A DNA stretch of 64,000 nucleotides from an uncultured Pseudomonas sp. (GCF_913777995.1 NZ_CAJYVE010000024.1:1-64000), one strand, 5' to 3'. Shown: positions 1-10,942, counted from the stretch's first letter. Program-made: numbers and translations. The notes: generated by a model not told the origin, from the letters alone.

Positions 1-78
1 TGGCCAGAAGCCAGGCGCTTCCTCGAATAGGCCTGATACATAGATGCAACCGGGCAGCAGTGTTTAAAGCAAAGCGTG

Positions 79-106
79 TTGACAGTGTGGGGCGAGTCCA
101 TACATA
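79..106 (+). promoter_or_regulatory. possible sigma70-like promoter with no obvious downstream gene
   Basis: TTGACA at 79-84 and TACATA at 101-106 are separated by 16 bases. The + strand downstream holds only a REPIN and no supported + gene before 1026. The match could be chance or could drive a short transcript through the repeat. Confidence 0.2.
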
Positions 107-211
107 GGAGCGGCTTTAGCCGCGAAAACGCCAGGAAATTCACCGCATCTGTGAACATGCTATCGCTTCGCGGCTGAAGCCGCTCCTACCCGGTCTAACT
201 GATCAGTATTG
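107..211. repeat. REPIN (inverted REP pair) plus linker motif
   Basis: The REP head GGAGCGGCTTTAGCCGCGAA (107-126) faces its inverted partner at 167-186. The interior contains the recurring CATCTGTGAAC motif. It is followed at 196-211 by TAACTGATCAGTATTG, a motif that recurs beside most repeat clusters in this window. No coding sequence is supported in 1-228. Confidence 0.85.
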
Positions 212-228
212 AAATAAAGGCAGGAGAT

Positions 229-387
229 TCAGCGCTTCTTGGGCTTCTTCTTCGATTTTTTCTTGGCGTTGAGCGGCATGGCCTGTTCGAAGGCCTGGCG
301 CATTTCATCGAGGCGCTTGTCCTTGAGGTCGTGGATGCGCTTGGCGCGCTCGGCACCGAAATCGATCAGTTTGGCTTCATCGCTCAT
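229..387 (-). CDS. small Lys-rich hypothetical protein
   Basis: This is a 52-residue protein starting MSDEAKLIDF. The first 40 residues look helical and charged, and the last 11 are almost all Lys/Arg/Ser/Pro (KKKSKKKPKKR). The ATG at 387 was chosen because the upstream extension is Arg/Pro-rich and looks non-coding. It lies 74 bases downstream of another minus-strand hypothetical. I recognise no domain. The basic tail suggests nucleic-acid or ribosome contact, but that is inference from composition only. Confidence 0.65.
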   Translation of the reverse strand: MSDEAKLIDFGAERAKRIHDLKDKRLDEMRQAFEQAMPLNAKKKSKKKPKKR

Positions 388-461
388 GGCGGACGGTTCT
401 CGGACAACGTGGTATCGAGACGCATGATGCGCAAAGGCAGGCCTGGCTGGCAACCGCAGCC

Positions 462-806
462 TCAGACCTCGACGTCCACCCACAGCCCCTGGCGTGGCTC
501 GTTGTCGATCAGTGGCACCACCGGCACGGTGTTGTCGGCATTCAGCGAGTCGCCTGGCACCACCAGCGGCCCCTCTTCCTGATCATGCTCGGGCGGGGCT
601 TCGCCACGCTGCTGGCGTTGCTGGCGCTCCTGCTCCTCACGCAATCGCAAGGCAGCCTGTTCGGCATCGTCATGGCGCAGGTCGATGCTGTTGTCGCTGC
701 CGCTCGGCTGGGTCGGCACCACCGGCGGAATCTCGGGCAGTCGCTTGGCAGGGTCGAGCTGCGATGTGACGGGCACCACACTCAGGGGAAGCATCGGTTG
801 CAGCAT
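462..806 (-). CDS. hypothetical acidic, Gln/Pro-rich protein
   Basis: The 114-residue product starts MLQPMLPLSVVPVTSQ. A strong AGGAGG about 8 bases upstream of the ATG supports the start. There is no signal peptide or membrane segment. The middle (about residues 50-75) is a charged Glu/Gln/Arg-rich, probably helical or disordered stretch, and the ends are rich in Pro and Val. I do not recognise a family. It is divergent from rapA and upstream of the small Lys-rich gene on the same strand, so the two could be co-transcribed. Confidence 0.7.
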   Translation of the reverse strand: MLQPMLPLSVVPVTSQLDPAKRLPEIPPVVPTQPSGSDNSIDLRHDDAEQAALRLREEQERQQRQQRGEAPPEHDQEEGPLVVPGDSLNADNTVPVVPLIDNEPRQGLWVDVEV

Positions 807-1025
807 AGTTGTGTCCTCCTCATCCCCACCTGGTCGGCGGCCGTTTCGTCGTCTTGAGCCCGTCTGGCTGAAACATTTGGACTATGTTTTCAGCTGTTAG
901 TGCCCTCACGAAGCAAAATACCCGCAAACGTGGGCGGATACCCGTTGTTTTTTCGTGACGCCTTTGGCCTTGAGGAGCAGCATCCGTTACCATAGCCGGC
1001 TTTTTTCATCGCGGAGACATGCAGA

Positions 1026-3872
1026 ATGGCGCAGCAGTATCAACCGGGGCAACGCTGGATCAGCGACAGCGAAGCCGAGCTCGGACTAGGCACCGTTCTG
1101 GCACAGGATGGCCGCTTACTCACCGTGCTCTATCCGGCCACTGGCGACACCCGCCAGTATGCTCTGCGCAACGCACCGCTGACCCGCGTGCGCTTCTCGC
1201 CGGGTGACGTCATCACCCACTTCGAGAACTGGAAGATGACCGTGCGCGAGGTCGAAGACGTCGACGGCCTGCTGGTCTACCACGGCTTCAACGGCCAGAA
1301 CGAACTGGTCACCCTGCCGGAAACCCAGCTGTCCAACTTCATCCAGTTCCGCCTGGCCACCGACCGCCTGTTCGCCGGGCAGATCGATCCCCTGCCCTGG
1401 TTCGCCCTGCGCTACAACACCCTCGAACACACCAGCCGCCAGCTGCAGTCGTCGCTCTGGGGCCTGGGTGGCGTACGCGCCCAACCCATCGCTCACCAGT
1501 TGCACATCGCCCGCGAAGTGGCCGACCGCATTGCACCGCGGGTTCTGCTGGCCGACGAAGTGGGCCTGGGCAAGACCATCGAAGCCGGCCTGGTGATCCA
1601 CCGCCAGCTGCTCTCCGGCCGCGCCAGCCGGGTGCTGATCCTGGTACCGGAAAACCTCCAGCATCAATGGCTGGTGGAAATGCGCCGGCGCTTCAATCTG
1701 CAGGTCACGCTGTTCGACAGCGAGCGTTTCATCGAAAGCGATGCCAGCAACCCCTTCGAAGACACCCAGCTGGCCCTGGTGGCCCTGGAGTGGCTGGTCG
1801 AGGACGAAAAGGCCCAGGACGCGCTGTTCGCCGCCGGCTGGGACTTGCTGGTGGTCGACGAGGCCCACCACCTGGTGTGGCATGAAGAAAAGGCCAGCCG
1901 CGAGTACTCGCTGGTCGAACAGCTGGCCGAAGTGATTCCGGGCGTGCTGCTGCTCACCGCCACGCCGGAACAGCTCGGCCAGGACAGCCACTTCGCCCGC
2001 CTGCGCCTGCTCGACCCGCACCGCTTCCATGACCTGGCCGCGTTCCGCACCGAGAGCGAGCATTACCGCCCGGTGGCCGAAGCCGTGCAAGAGCTGCTCG
2101 ACCAGGGGCGCCTGTCTGCCGCCGCCACCGAAACCATTCGTGGCTTCCTGGGTGCCGAAGGCGAAAGCCTGATCAGCGCCGTGAATGCCGGCGATACCGA
2201 TGCCAAGGCACGGATGATCCGCGAACTGCTCGACCGCCATGGCACCGGCCGTGTGCTGTTCCGCAACACCCGCGCCGCCGTACAGGGCTTCCCGGAGCGC
2301 CACCTGCACCCCTACCCGCTGCCCAACCCGGTGGAGTACATGGAGCTGCCGCTGGGCGAGCACGCCGACCTCTACCCGGAAGTCAGCTTCCAGGCGCAGA
2401 CCGACACCGACGAAGAACATCGCTGGTGGCGCTTCGACCCCCGTGTCGAATGGCTGATCGATACCCTGAAGATGCTCAAGCGCGTCAAGGTCCTGGTGAT
2501 CTGCGCCCACGCCGAGACCGCCATGGACCTGGAGGACGCTCTGCGCGTGCGTTCCGGCATTCCGGCCACGGTGTTCCATGAAGGCATGAGCATCCTGGAA
2601 CGCGACCGCGCCGCCGCCTACTTCGCCGATGAAGAGTTCGGCGCCCAGGTACTGATCTGCTCGGAAATCGGCAGCGAAGGCCGCAACTTCCAGTTCGCCC
2701 ATCATCTGGTGCTGTTCGACCTGCCGTCTCACCCAGACCTGCTGGAACAGCGTATCGGTCGTCTGGACCGCATCGGCCAGAAGCACACCATCGAGCTGCA
2801 CGTGCCGTACCTGGAAACCAGCCCGCAAGCGCGGCTGTTCCAGTGGTACCACGAGGCGCTCAACGCTTTCCTCAACACCTGCCCGACCGGCAACGCCCTG
2901 CAGCATCAGTTCGGCCCACGCCTGCTACCACTGCTCGAAGGCGGCGACGACGACCAGTGGCAGGCGCTGATCGACGAGGCGCGCGCAGAGCGTGAGCGTC
3001 TGGAAAGCGAGTTGCACACCGGCCGTGACCGCCTGCTGGAACTCAACTCCGGCGGCGCCGGTGAAGGCGAGGCACTGGTGGAAGCGATCCTCGAACAGGA
3101 CGACCAGTTCAGCCTGCCTATCTATATGGAGACCCTGTTCGACGCCTTCGGCATCGACAGCGAGGACCATTCGGAAAACGCACTGATCCTCAAGCCCAGC
3201 GAAAAGATGCTCGACGCCAGCTTCCCGCTCGGCGACGAGGAAGGCGTGACCATCACCTACGACCGCAACCAGGCGCTGAGCCGCGAAGACATGCAGTTCG
3301 TCACCTGGGAACACCCCATGGTGCAGGGCGGCATGGATCTGGTGCTGTCCGGCTCGATGGGCAACACCGCCGTGGCGCTGATCAAGAACAAGGCCCTCAA
3401 GCCCGGCACCGTGCTGCTCGAGCTGATCTACGTCAGCGAAGTGGTCGCGCCCCGCGCCCTGCAGCTGGGCCGCTACCTGCCGCCTGCGGCACTGCGCTGC
3501 CTGCTCGACGCCAACGGCAACGACCTGTCCGGCCGGGTGTCCTTCAACACCCTCAACGACCAGCTGGAAAGCGTACCGAAGGCCAGCGCCAACAAGTTCA
3601 TCCAGGCCCAGCGCGATGTGCTGACGCCGAAGATCAACGCCGGCGAAGCCAAGGTCGCGCCACGCCATGCCGAACGCGTGGCCGAGGCCCAGCGTCGCCT
3701 GGCGGCGGATACCGAGGAAGAGCTGGCTCGCCTGACCGCCTTGCGCGCCGTCAACCCGACCGTGCGCGAGAGCGAGCTGGAAGCCTTGCGTGAGCTGCGC
3801 GAGAAAGGCCTGGCCATGCTCGACAAGGCAGCGCTGCGCCTGGAAGCGATCCGGGTGCTGGTGGCCGGCTGA
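1026..3872 (+). CDS. rapA: RNA polymerase-associated ATP-dependent protein RapA
   Basis: RapA (HepA) is a Swi2/Snf2 ATPase that binds RNA polymerase and promotes its recycling. The 948-residue length is close to E. coli RapA (968). Visible features are an N-terminal Tudor-like region (about 1-110), the Walker A box DEVGLGKT (177-184), the DEAHH box (278-282), and a C-terminal helicase lobe with [11 protein letters not shown], the Snf2 motif VI. A GGAG lies 9 bases upstream of the ATG; a nearby ATG at 1019 is in another frame. It is monocistronic and converges with an MFS gene across a REP-like hairpin. Confidence 0.97.
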   Translation: MAQQYQPGQRWISDSEAELGLGTVLAQDGRLLTVLYPATGDTRQYALRNAPLTRVRFSPGDVITHFENWKMTVREVEDVDGLLVYHGFNGQNELVTLPETQLSNFIQFRLATDRLFAGQIDPLPWFALRYNTLEHTSRQLQSSLWGLGGVRAQPIAHQLHIAREVADRIAPRVLLADEVGLGKTIEAGLVIHRQLLSGRASRVLILVPENLQHQWLVEMRRRFNLQVTLFDSERFIESDASNPFEDTQLALVALEWLVEDEKAQDALFAAGWDLLVVDEAHHLVWHEEKASREYSLVEQLAEVIPGVLLLTATPEQLGQDSHFARLRLLDPHRFHDLAAFRTESEHYRPVAEAVQELLDQGRLSAAATETIRGFLGAEGESLISAVNAGDTDAKARMIRELLDRHGTGRVLFRNTRAAVQGFPERHLHPYPLPNPVEYMELPLGEHADLYPEVSFQAQTDTDEEHRWWRFDPRVEWLIDTLKMLKRVKVLVICAHAETAMDLEDALRVRSGIPATVFHEGMSILERDRAAAYFADEEFGAQVLICSEIGSEGRNFQFAHHLVLFDLPSHPDLLEQRIGRLDRIGQKHTIELHVPYLETSPQARLFQWYHEALNAFLNTCPTGNALQHQFGPRLLPLLEGGDDDQWQALIDEARAERERLESELHTGRDRLLELNSGGAGEGEALVEAILEQDDQFSLPIYMETLFDAFGIDSEDHSENALILKPSEKMLDASFPLGDEEGVTITYDRNQALSREDMQFVTWEHPMVQGGMDLVLSGSMGNTAVALIKNKALKPGTVLLELIYVSEVVAPRALQLGRYLPPAALRCLLDANGNDLSGRVSFNTLNDQLESVPKASANKFIQAQRDVLTPKINAGEAKVAPRHAERVAEAQRRLAADTEEELARLTALRAVNPTVRESELEALRELREKGLAMLDKAALRLEAIRVLVAG

Positions 3873-3891
3873 CGCCTTCGCTCCCACCTGC

Positions 3892-3921
3892 AGGAGCGGC
3901 TTCGCGACGCAAGCCGCTCCT
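3892..3921. terminator. REP-derived hairpin between convergent rapA and MFS gene
   Basis: A perfect 11-bp stem, AGGAGCGGCTT (3892-3902) with AAGCCGCTCCT (3911-3921), has an 8-base loop and no U-tract. It carries the REP head sequence and lies between two convergent stop codons, so it may limit read-through both ways. Confidence 0.5.
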
Positions 3922-3950
3922 CGCATCAGCTCCAACCGACGGTACTGCCG

Positions 3951-5282
3951 TCACCCCTGCATCCTTGCCTGCATGGCTTGGGCATCGCGCCCGAAACTGC
4001 GGGTCGCCAGCAGCAGGAACACCAGGGTCGCCAGCAGCGCCGCCGGGATCAGGTACAGGGCACCATGCAGCCCCACGGCCTTGAACGCCTCGCTCATCTC
4101 GACCGCCCCCGCCGCCTGCATGGCCTGCACGGCGAAATGATCAGACAACCATCCGACCACCACCGGCCCCAGGCCACCGCCCAGCAGGTACAGCCCGGCG
4201 AAAAACACCGCCATGGCCGTGGCCCGCAGACGCGGCTCGACCACGTCCTGGATTGCCGGGTACACGCAGGTGTAGAAGTTATAGGCGAACAGCCAGCCCA
4301 GGCTGAACAGCGCCACGAACAAGGAAATGGCCACCAGCCCGGCATGCAGCGCATAGCCGGTGGCTAGGGTGGCGACCAGCATGCTGAAGGCCGCGAACAA
4401 CAGGCGTCCGTTGAGCGAGCGCTCATGCAGCTTGTCGGCGATCCAGCCGCCGGCGGTCAGGCCGATCAGACCGGTCACCCCGACGATGACCCCAGTGGCG
4501 ACCGCCGCCTCTTGCAGGGAAATCTGAAAATAGCGTTGCAACATCGGCACCATGAACGAGTTGCACGCATAGGTGGCGAAGTTGTACGCCAGCCCGGCAA
4601 GCACCAGCCAGCGGAACGTGGCGATACCCAGCAGGCGACGTAACGGCTGGTCGATCGGCGCTTCGTTGACCACCACGCTCTCCGCGGCGCCGCGCTTTGG
4701 CTCACGAATGAAGAACATGAACAGCGCCAGGACAAGCCCTGGTACGGCGGCGATGAAGAACGGCGCGCGCCAGCTGTCGAACGCCTTGACCATCGCACCA
4801 ATGCTGAAGAACGCCAGCAACAGCCCCAACGGCAGACCCAGCATGAACAGGCCCATGGCCCGTGCGCGACGCTGGGCCGGGAACAGGTCGCCGATCAACG
4901 AGTTGGCCGCCGGCGCATAGCTGGCCTCGCCAATGCCGACCCCCATGCGCACCAGCAGGAAGCTCCAGAAGCTGCCGACCAGGCCGTTCACGGCCGTCAG
5001 CCCGCTCCACACGGCCAGCCCACAGCCCATGATGGTCTTGCGCGAACCTTTGTCGGCCAGGCGTCCAAGCGGCAGCCCGGCAATCGCGTAGACCAACGTG
5101 AACGCAGTGCCCATCAGGCCCAATTGGAAATCGCTGAGCTGCCATTCCTTGCGGATCGGCTCGGTCACGATGGACGGGATCGCCCGGTCGAAGAAGTTGA
5201 ACAGGTTGGCCAGAAACAGCAGGAACAGCACACGCCAGGCGTTGCTGGCCTGGGTGGCGGCGGCCGTGAGCGGGTTGTTCAT
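3951..5282 (-). CDS. MFS transporter (Spinster-like)
   Basis: This is a 443-residue integral membrane protein of the major facilitator superfamily with about 12 hydrophobic segments. The N-terminal half has the LFNFFDRAIPSIV segment typical of the spinster/hexuronate-type branch. The loop 2-3 motif A (GRLADKGSRKTIMGCGL) is well kept, and GIGEASYAPAANSLIGD in helix 4-5 matches Spinster-like members. The substrate cannot be inferred. The gene is alone, with no regulator or catabolic gene beside it. Its promoter must lie in 5283-5533, shared divergently with the c-di-GMP gene. Confidence 0.85.
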   Translation of the reverse strand: MNNPLTAAATQASNAWRVLFLLFLANLFNFFDRAIPSIVTEPIRKEWQLSDFQLGLMGTAFTLVYAIAGLPLGRLADKGSRKTIMGCGLAVWSGLTAVNGLVGSFWSFLLVRMGVGIGEASYAPAANSLIGDLFPAQRRARAMGLFMLGLPLGLLLAFFSIGAMVKAFDSWRAPFFIAAVPGLVLALFMFFIREPKRGAAESVVVNEAPIDQPLRRLLGIATFRWLVLAGLAYNFATYACNSFMVPMLQRYFQISLQEAAVATGVIVGVTGLIGLTAGGWIADKLHERSLNGRLLFAAFSMLVATLATGYALHAGLVAISLFVALFSLGWLFAYNFYTCVYPAIQDVVEPRLRATAMAVFFAGLYLLGGGLGPVVVGWLSDHFAVQAMQAAGAVEMSEAFKAVGLHGALYLIPAALLATLVFLLLATRSFGRDAQAMQARMQG

Positions 5283-5533
5283 CCCAGCATCCTTGCGCAG
5301 GGCGGTGGTGAAAGTCGTAGTCAGCCTAGCCAGAGATTGCCGCCGCGACTCGACATAGTCTGTAAAGATTCGTAACCAAGCCCCCTACCGCCAGTCGAAA
5401 AACCTGACCATAGAGGCAATTTAATTGCACTGGGAACTGTTGCGTGATTGACGGCTTCTATACTGCAATCGAATCGCCATTGGTGCTGCCAGCCCCCTGG
5501 CGACCCTGGCAGTGAATCTATTTAGGGCATGCT

Positions 5534-7849
5534 ATGGACTGGCCGAGTTTGCATGTTTTCGTGGGAACGCCCGATGCCGGGCAGATTTTGCTCGACTGCA
5601 GCCACAACATCTTTCTCGTCGCGTTGGCCTTTGGGGTGATCTGCGCTGCCTGCTACGCCACCATGGACGTCGCCGAACGGGCAGTCAACGTCGAAGTCAC
5701 ACGCCACCGCCGTGTCTGGAAGTGCCTGGCCGCCCTGTGCCTGGCCGGTGGTGTGTGGGCCATGCATTTCATCAGCATGCTGGCTTTCCAGGCGCCCTTG
5801 CGGCTGACCTTCCACATGGGCATTACCCTGGCCTCGCTGTTGTTCGTGATGTTCGCCGGTGCCGTTGCCGTACGCAGCCTGGGTAAACCGCACCTGAACA
5901 CCCTCGACTGCCTAGTCAGCGCGCTGCTGATCGGGCTTGGGGTCAGCGCCATGCACTACATCGGCATGGCAGCCGTGCAATCGGACGCGGCACAGTATTA
6001 CGACCCGCACCTGTTCACGCTGTCGATCATGATCGCCTTCCTGGCCAGCCTGGCGCTGTTGATCCTGCCACGCCTGCTGCGCAAGAACGGCGGCATGTTC
6101 CATCAGATGTTCCGTTACAGCATCAGCCTGTTCCTGGGCGCTGGCATCATGTCCATGCACATGACCGGCATGCACGCCCTGAGCCTGGTGCTGCCGGAAG
6201 GCGCAGAGATGCAGCTGGCCGATACCCCGAACAGCCAGCAGTTGGGGCTGACCATCGCCGCCATCATGTTGCTGATCGTCGCGGGCAGTATCAGCGCGGC
6301 GATGGCCGACAAGAAACTGCAGGGCAAGGAGCGGGACCTGCAGCGGGTCAACAACCTGCTCAACCAGCTGGACCAGGCCCAGATGTCACTGCAACAGGTG
6401 GCCCACTACGACCCGCTGACCAACCTGGTCAACCGCAGGGGCTTCAACCAGCTGTTTGCCGAGCAGCTCATCGAGCACGCCACCAGCCACGGCATGCTGG
6501 CGGTGATGTTCCTGGACATTGACCACTTCAAGCGCATCAACGACAGCCTCGGCCATGATGCCGGCGATGAACTGCTCAAGGTCATCGCCGAACGCATCCG
6601 CAGCGCCACCCGTGTGCAGGACGTGGTGTCACGCTTCGGCGGCGACGAGTTCTGCATCCTGATCAGCGTGCCGCATTACGAAGAAGCCCGGCACCTGGCG
6701 CACCGGGTCATGCAGAAGATGAAGGAACCCATCGCCCTGAGCGGCCGACGCATGGTGATGACTACCAGCATCGGCATCGCGGTGTTCCCGCGTGACGGCG
6801 AAACCAGCGAAGAGCTGTTGAAAAATGCCGACCTGGCGCTGTACCAGTCCAAGGGCAATGGTCGCAACCGTGTCACCTTCTTCAGCCCGGCACTCAAGAC
6901 CCGCGCCAGCCTGGAACTGCATCTGGAAGAGGAACTGCGCAACGCGCTGCGCGAAGAAACCGGGCTGCAGGTGTTCTACCAGCCGATCATCGACCTGCGC
7001 ACCGGCCACGTGGCCAAGCTCGAGGCTCTGGTGCGCTGGGAACACCCCGAACACGGCCTGCTCGGTCCGGACCGTTTCATCGGCATCGCCGAGGCCAACG
7101 GCCTGATCGCCGAGCTGGACAACTGGGTGTTGCGCCGTGCCTGCAAGGACCTGGGTGCGCTGCGCCTGGACGGTTTCGACGAACTGGTCATCGCGGTCAA
7201 CTGCTCGGCCCTGAACCTGTCCCGCGAGGAGCTGGCCGATGAGGTCAAGGACGCCCTGGAACAGGCTGACGTCGACCCCAGCCGCCTGGAGCTGGAAGTC
7301 ACGGAGAACGCCCTGATGGGCAACATCAGTAATACCATCGTGCTGCTCAAGCACATCCGCAGCCTGGGGGTATCGCTGTCCATCGACGACTTCGGCACGG
7401 GCTATTCATCCCTGGCCTACCTCAAGCACCTGCCGCTGGACACCTTGAAGATCGACCGCTCGTTCATCCAAGACGTACCCAAGTCGTCCCGCGACATGGA
7501 GATCGTCCACGCGATCATCGTCATGGCCCATACCCTGCACCTGCGAGTCGTCACCGAGGGTGTGGAGACCCCGGCACAACTGGACTTCCTCAGCCAGTAC
7601 GCCTCGGACTACGTGCAGGGCTACCTGTTCAGCAAGCCGCTGCCCCTGGCGCAACTGCTGCCGCTGATCAAGCAGATGAACGAACGTGAGCCGGCCAGCC
7701 TGTGGCCAGCCTCGGTGATGCTCGAATCACGCCGGCAGGAAGTGGACATCCCGCGCTCGCTGGATCTGTTCAAGGACCTTCCCGCCAGCCGGGAACACTA
7801 CTCGCGCAGCCACCCCGTGCGCACCAAGCGTACGCGCTGGTCGGATTGA
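5534..7849 (+). CDS. MHYT-GGDEF-EAL c-di-GMP signalling protein
   Basis: This 771-residue membrane protein can potentially make and break cyclic di-GMP. The N-terminal seven-helix MHYT sensor carries the repeats MHFISM (77-82), MHYIGM (140-145) and MHMTGM (208-213), proposed in this family to bind metal or gas. A short coiled linker (about 260-290) leads to a GGDEF domain with intact GGDEF (369-373) and an RVQD inhibitory I-site five residues before it. The EAL domain has EAL at 497-499, DDFGTGYSS, KIDRSFI and TEGVET, all intact. Both activities are therefore possible; the dominant one cannot be told from sequence. The start is supported by AGGG 6 bases upstream. Confidence 0.93.
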   Translation: MDWPSLHVFVGTPDAGQILLDCSHNIFLVALAFGVICAACYATMDVAERAVNVEVTRHRRVWKCLAALCLAGGVWAMHFISMLAFQAPLRLTFHMGITLASLLFVMFAGAVAVRSLGKPHLNTLDCLVSALLIGLGVSAMHYIGMAAVQSDAAQYYDPHLFTLSIMIAFLASLALLILPRLLRKNGGMFHQMFRYSISLFLGAGIMSMHMTGMHALSLVLPEGAEMQLADTPNSQQLGLTIAAIMLLIVAGSISAAMADKKLQGKERDLQRVNNLLNQLDQAQMSLQQVAHYDPLTNLVNRRGFNQLFAEQLIEHATSHGMLAVMFLDIDHFKRINDSLGHDAGDELLKVIAERIRSATRVQDVVSRFGGDEFCILISVPHYEEARHLAHRVMQKMKEPIALSGRRMVMTTSIGIAVFPRDGETSEELLKNADLALYQSKGNGRNRVTFFSPALKTRASLELHLEEELRNALREETGLQVFYQPIIDLRTGHVAKLEALVRWEHPEHGLLGPDRFIGIAEANGLIAELDNWVLRRACKDLGALRLDGFDELVIAVNCSALNLSREELADEVKDALEQADVDPSRLELEVTENALMGNISNTIVLLKHIRSLGVSLSIDDFGTGYSSLAYLKHLPLDTLKIDRSFIQDVPKSSRDMEIVHAIIVMAHTLHLRVVTEGVETPAQLDFLSQYASDYVQGYLFSKPLPLAQLLPLIKQMNEREPASLWPASVMLESRRQEVDIPRSLDLFKDLPASREHYSRSHPVRTKRTRWSD

Positions 7850-7956
7850 CGGCGACCGCGTGGCTGGCGCAGTAGCCTTTTGCTACTCTTCGCGCCACGA
7901 AATGGAAGCTGGCTGTCCAGTTCGGCGCATCGCTTCGCACCAAAATGAATCACGAA

Positions 7957-8262
7957 TCAGTGCGACGCCCTGTCCTGGATCAGAATCCAGGGCGCGACGA
8001 CCACCGCCCACAGCTGTGCATCCGCTTCGTAGAACGCCAGAGCCCTTGATTCAGAGACTTTGGCAACCTGCTCGGCGGCCATCCAGGCGGAAACCCGCGC
8101 GGTGTCGTTCTCGGCAACGGCTTCGGCCACGGCGATCAGATCCAGCTCGGGAGCGACCCACAAGAGGGCACCCTTTGCAAAGAATGGTTGCAATTGCTGC
8201 CAGGGAATTACCGCCGTTTCGCCGAGCAGTTTGGCATAGAGGGTGCTTGGTTCTTGCTTCAT
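7957..8262 (-). CDS. DUF2288 family protein
   Basis: The 101-residue product starts MKQEPSTLYAKLLGETA. The pattern TAVIPWQQLQPFFAKGALLWV matches the small DUF2288 family, whose function is unknown. The ATG at 8262 was chosen over a longer 155-residue reading because the extension is Arg/Cys-rich and falls in the intergenic region. It has no signal peptide or membrane helix. It is monocistronic and divergent from livK. Confidence 0.8.
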   Translation of the reverse strand: MKQEPSTLYAKLLGETAVIPWQQLQPFFAKGALLWVAPELDLIAVAEAVAENDTARVSAWMAAEQVAKVSESRALAFYEADAQLWAVVVAPWILIQDRASH

Positions 8263-8538
8263 GGGTTTCACCGAATGGAAAAATCGGCGCAATGATAACG
8301 TCGACTCCCCCGGAGACAACCCGCAAACATGGCGCCTGACGCGGTTTGCAGCGGGTTTTCCCTGCACATGACGGCTTGGCCCGCCCTGTGTAGTGAAACA
8401 ACGCGACGGGAGCCTTGGTAACAAAAATGATCGTGCAGCCTTCGATCCAGGACGGGTCGGATGAAAAAACTACAGCGAAATTCTGTAAGTTTCTGTCGAT
8501 CAGGCGACATCCATCGGTTTTGCCTTGAACCGCCAGCT

Positions 8539-8567
8539 TTTCAAGCGATCCAGCGGCGCTCTAGACT
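8539..8567 (+). promoter_or_regulatory. candidate sigma70 promoter for livK
   Basis: TTTCAA (8539-8544) and TAGACT (8562-8567) are 17 bases apart, leaving a leader of about 95 bases before livK. The match is moderate. The rest of the 405-base gap (8263-8667) shows nothing I can name. Confidence 0.3.
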
Positions 8568-8667
8568 GTGCCGGTACAGTTGGCGGAAGGCAGACCGGGT
8601 TCGTCATCCGGTCCTGCGGCAATGGCCGTCGGGATTATAAAAACTACAACGCAAGAGTGGAGCACTC

Positions 8668-9795
8668 ATGATCAAGGGAACCAACAAGCTGTCCAAGCTG
8701 TTCGCCGCACTGGTACTGGCCGGTGCAGCCAGCCATTCCTTCGCCGCCGACACCATCAAGATCGGCATCGCCGGTCCCAAGACCGGTGCGGTCGCCCAGT
8801 ACGGCGACATGCAGTTCAGCGGCGCGAAAATGGCCATCGAACAGATCAATGCCAAGGGTGGCGTGGACGGCAAGAAGCTCGAAGCCGTCGAATACGATGA
8901 CGCCTGCGATCCCAAGCAAGCGGTCGCCGTTGCCAACAAGATCGTCAACGATGGCGTGAAGTTCGTCATCGGTCACCTGTGCTCCAGCTCCGCCCAGCCG
9001 GCTTCGGACGTGTACGAAGACGAAGGCATCCTGATGGTCACCCCGGCGGCCACCAGCCCAGACCTGACCGCCCGTGGCTACAAGCTGGTGTTCCGCACCA
9101 TCGGCCTGGACAGCGCCCAGGGCCCTGCCGCCGGTAACTACATCGCCAAGCAGGTCAAGCCGAAAGTCGTCGCGGTCATCCACGACAAGCAGCAGTACGG
9201 TGAAGGCATCGCCACCGCCGTCAAGCAGACCCTCGAGAAAGACGGCGTGAAAGTCGGCCTGTTCGAAGGTATCAACGCCGGCGACAAGGACTTCTCTTCG
9301 CTGATCGCCAAGATGAAGCAAGCCAACGTCGACTTCGTCTACTACGGCGGCTACCACCCTGAGCTGGGCCTGATCCTGCGCCAGGCCAAGGAAAAGGGCC
9401 TGAAGGCCGGCTTCATGGGTCCGGAGGGCGTGGGTAACGCCTCCATCTCGCAGATCGCCCAGGACGCGTCCGAAGGCCTGCTGGTGACCCTGCCTGCCTC
9501 CTTCGACCAGGATCCGGCCAACAAGGCCCTGGTCGATGCGTTCAAGGCCAAGAACGAAGACCCGAGCGGTCCGTTCGTATTCCCGTCCTACGCCGCCGTG
9601 GAAGTCATCGCCGAAGCCATCACCAAGGCCAAGAGCGAAGACACCGCCAAGGTTGCAGAAGCCATGCGCGCCAACACCTTCAAGACCCCGACCGGCAACC
9701 TGGCCTTCGATGACAAGGGCGACCTGAAGGACTTCAAGTTCGTGGTCTACACCTGGCACAAAGACGGCACCAAGACCGAAGCCCCCGTGAAGTGA
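8668..9795 (+). CDS. livK: branched-chain amino acid ABC transporter, periplasmic binding protein
   Basis: This is a 375-residue LivK/BraC-type binding protein that captures Leu/Ile/Val, and often Ala/Thr, in the periplasm. The signal peptide covers about 26 residues, ending ASHSFAA before DTIKIGIAGPKTG. The mature part follows the type I periplasmic binding fold, with conserved VIGHLCSSSAQPAS and MVTPAATSPDLT ligand segments and a QYGEG hinge region. It is the first gene of the liv cluster but is separated from livHMGF by a strong terminator, which should let it be made in excess over the membrane parts. Confidence 0.95.
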   Translation: MIKGTNKLSKLFAALVLAGAASHSFAADTIKIGIAGPKTGAVAQYGDMQFSGAKMAIEQINAKGGVDGKKLEAVEYDDACDPKQAVAVANKIVNDGVKFVIGHLCSSSAQPASDVYEDEGILMVTPAATSPDLTARGYKLVFRTIGLDSAQGPAAGNYIAKQVKPKVVAVIHDKQQYGEGIATAVKQTLEKDGVKVGLFEGINAGDKDFSSLIAKMKQANVDFVYYGGYHPELGLILRQAKEKGLKAGFMGPEGVGNASISQIAQDASEGLLVTLPASFDQDPANKALVDAFKAKNEDPSGPFVFPSYAAVEVIAEAITKAKSEDTAKVAEAMRANTFKTPTGNLAFDDKGDLKDFKFVVYTWHKDGTKTEAPVK

Positions 9796-9818
9796 TTTCA
9801 CGCCTTCGATGAACACCC

Positions 9819-9850
9819 AAAGCCCACTGCAATCGCAGTGGGCTTTGTTT
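9819..9850 (+). terminator. intrinsic terminator after livK
   Basis: A perfect 12-bp stem, AAAGCCCACTGC (9819-9830) with GCAGTGGGCTTT (9835-9846), has a 4-base AATC loop and is followed by a T-rich tail. It sits between livK and livH, so it probably acts as a partial terminator. Confidence 0.9.
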
Positions 9851-10012
9851 TACGAGACGCTCGGGCTTCAAAAGGGCCCGTCTGTCTGAACCACTCGAAA
9901 CCATGCCGGCCCCCTTTCACTGGATTTGCGTCAACGCGGGAGCAACACCACGACGCGCAACGGGGAAACGTTTGGCCAGTGAGCCGTCGTGCAGGTTTTC
10001 AGGAGCGCTGTA

Positions 10013-10938
<926 letters not shown>

Positions 10939-10942
<4 letters not shown>

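Noticed and set aside
1116..2906. A 596-codon minus-strand open frame inside rapA
   Set aside because: Antisense shadow of a strongly supported gene; no ribosome-binding site and no recognisable domain.
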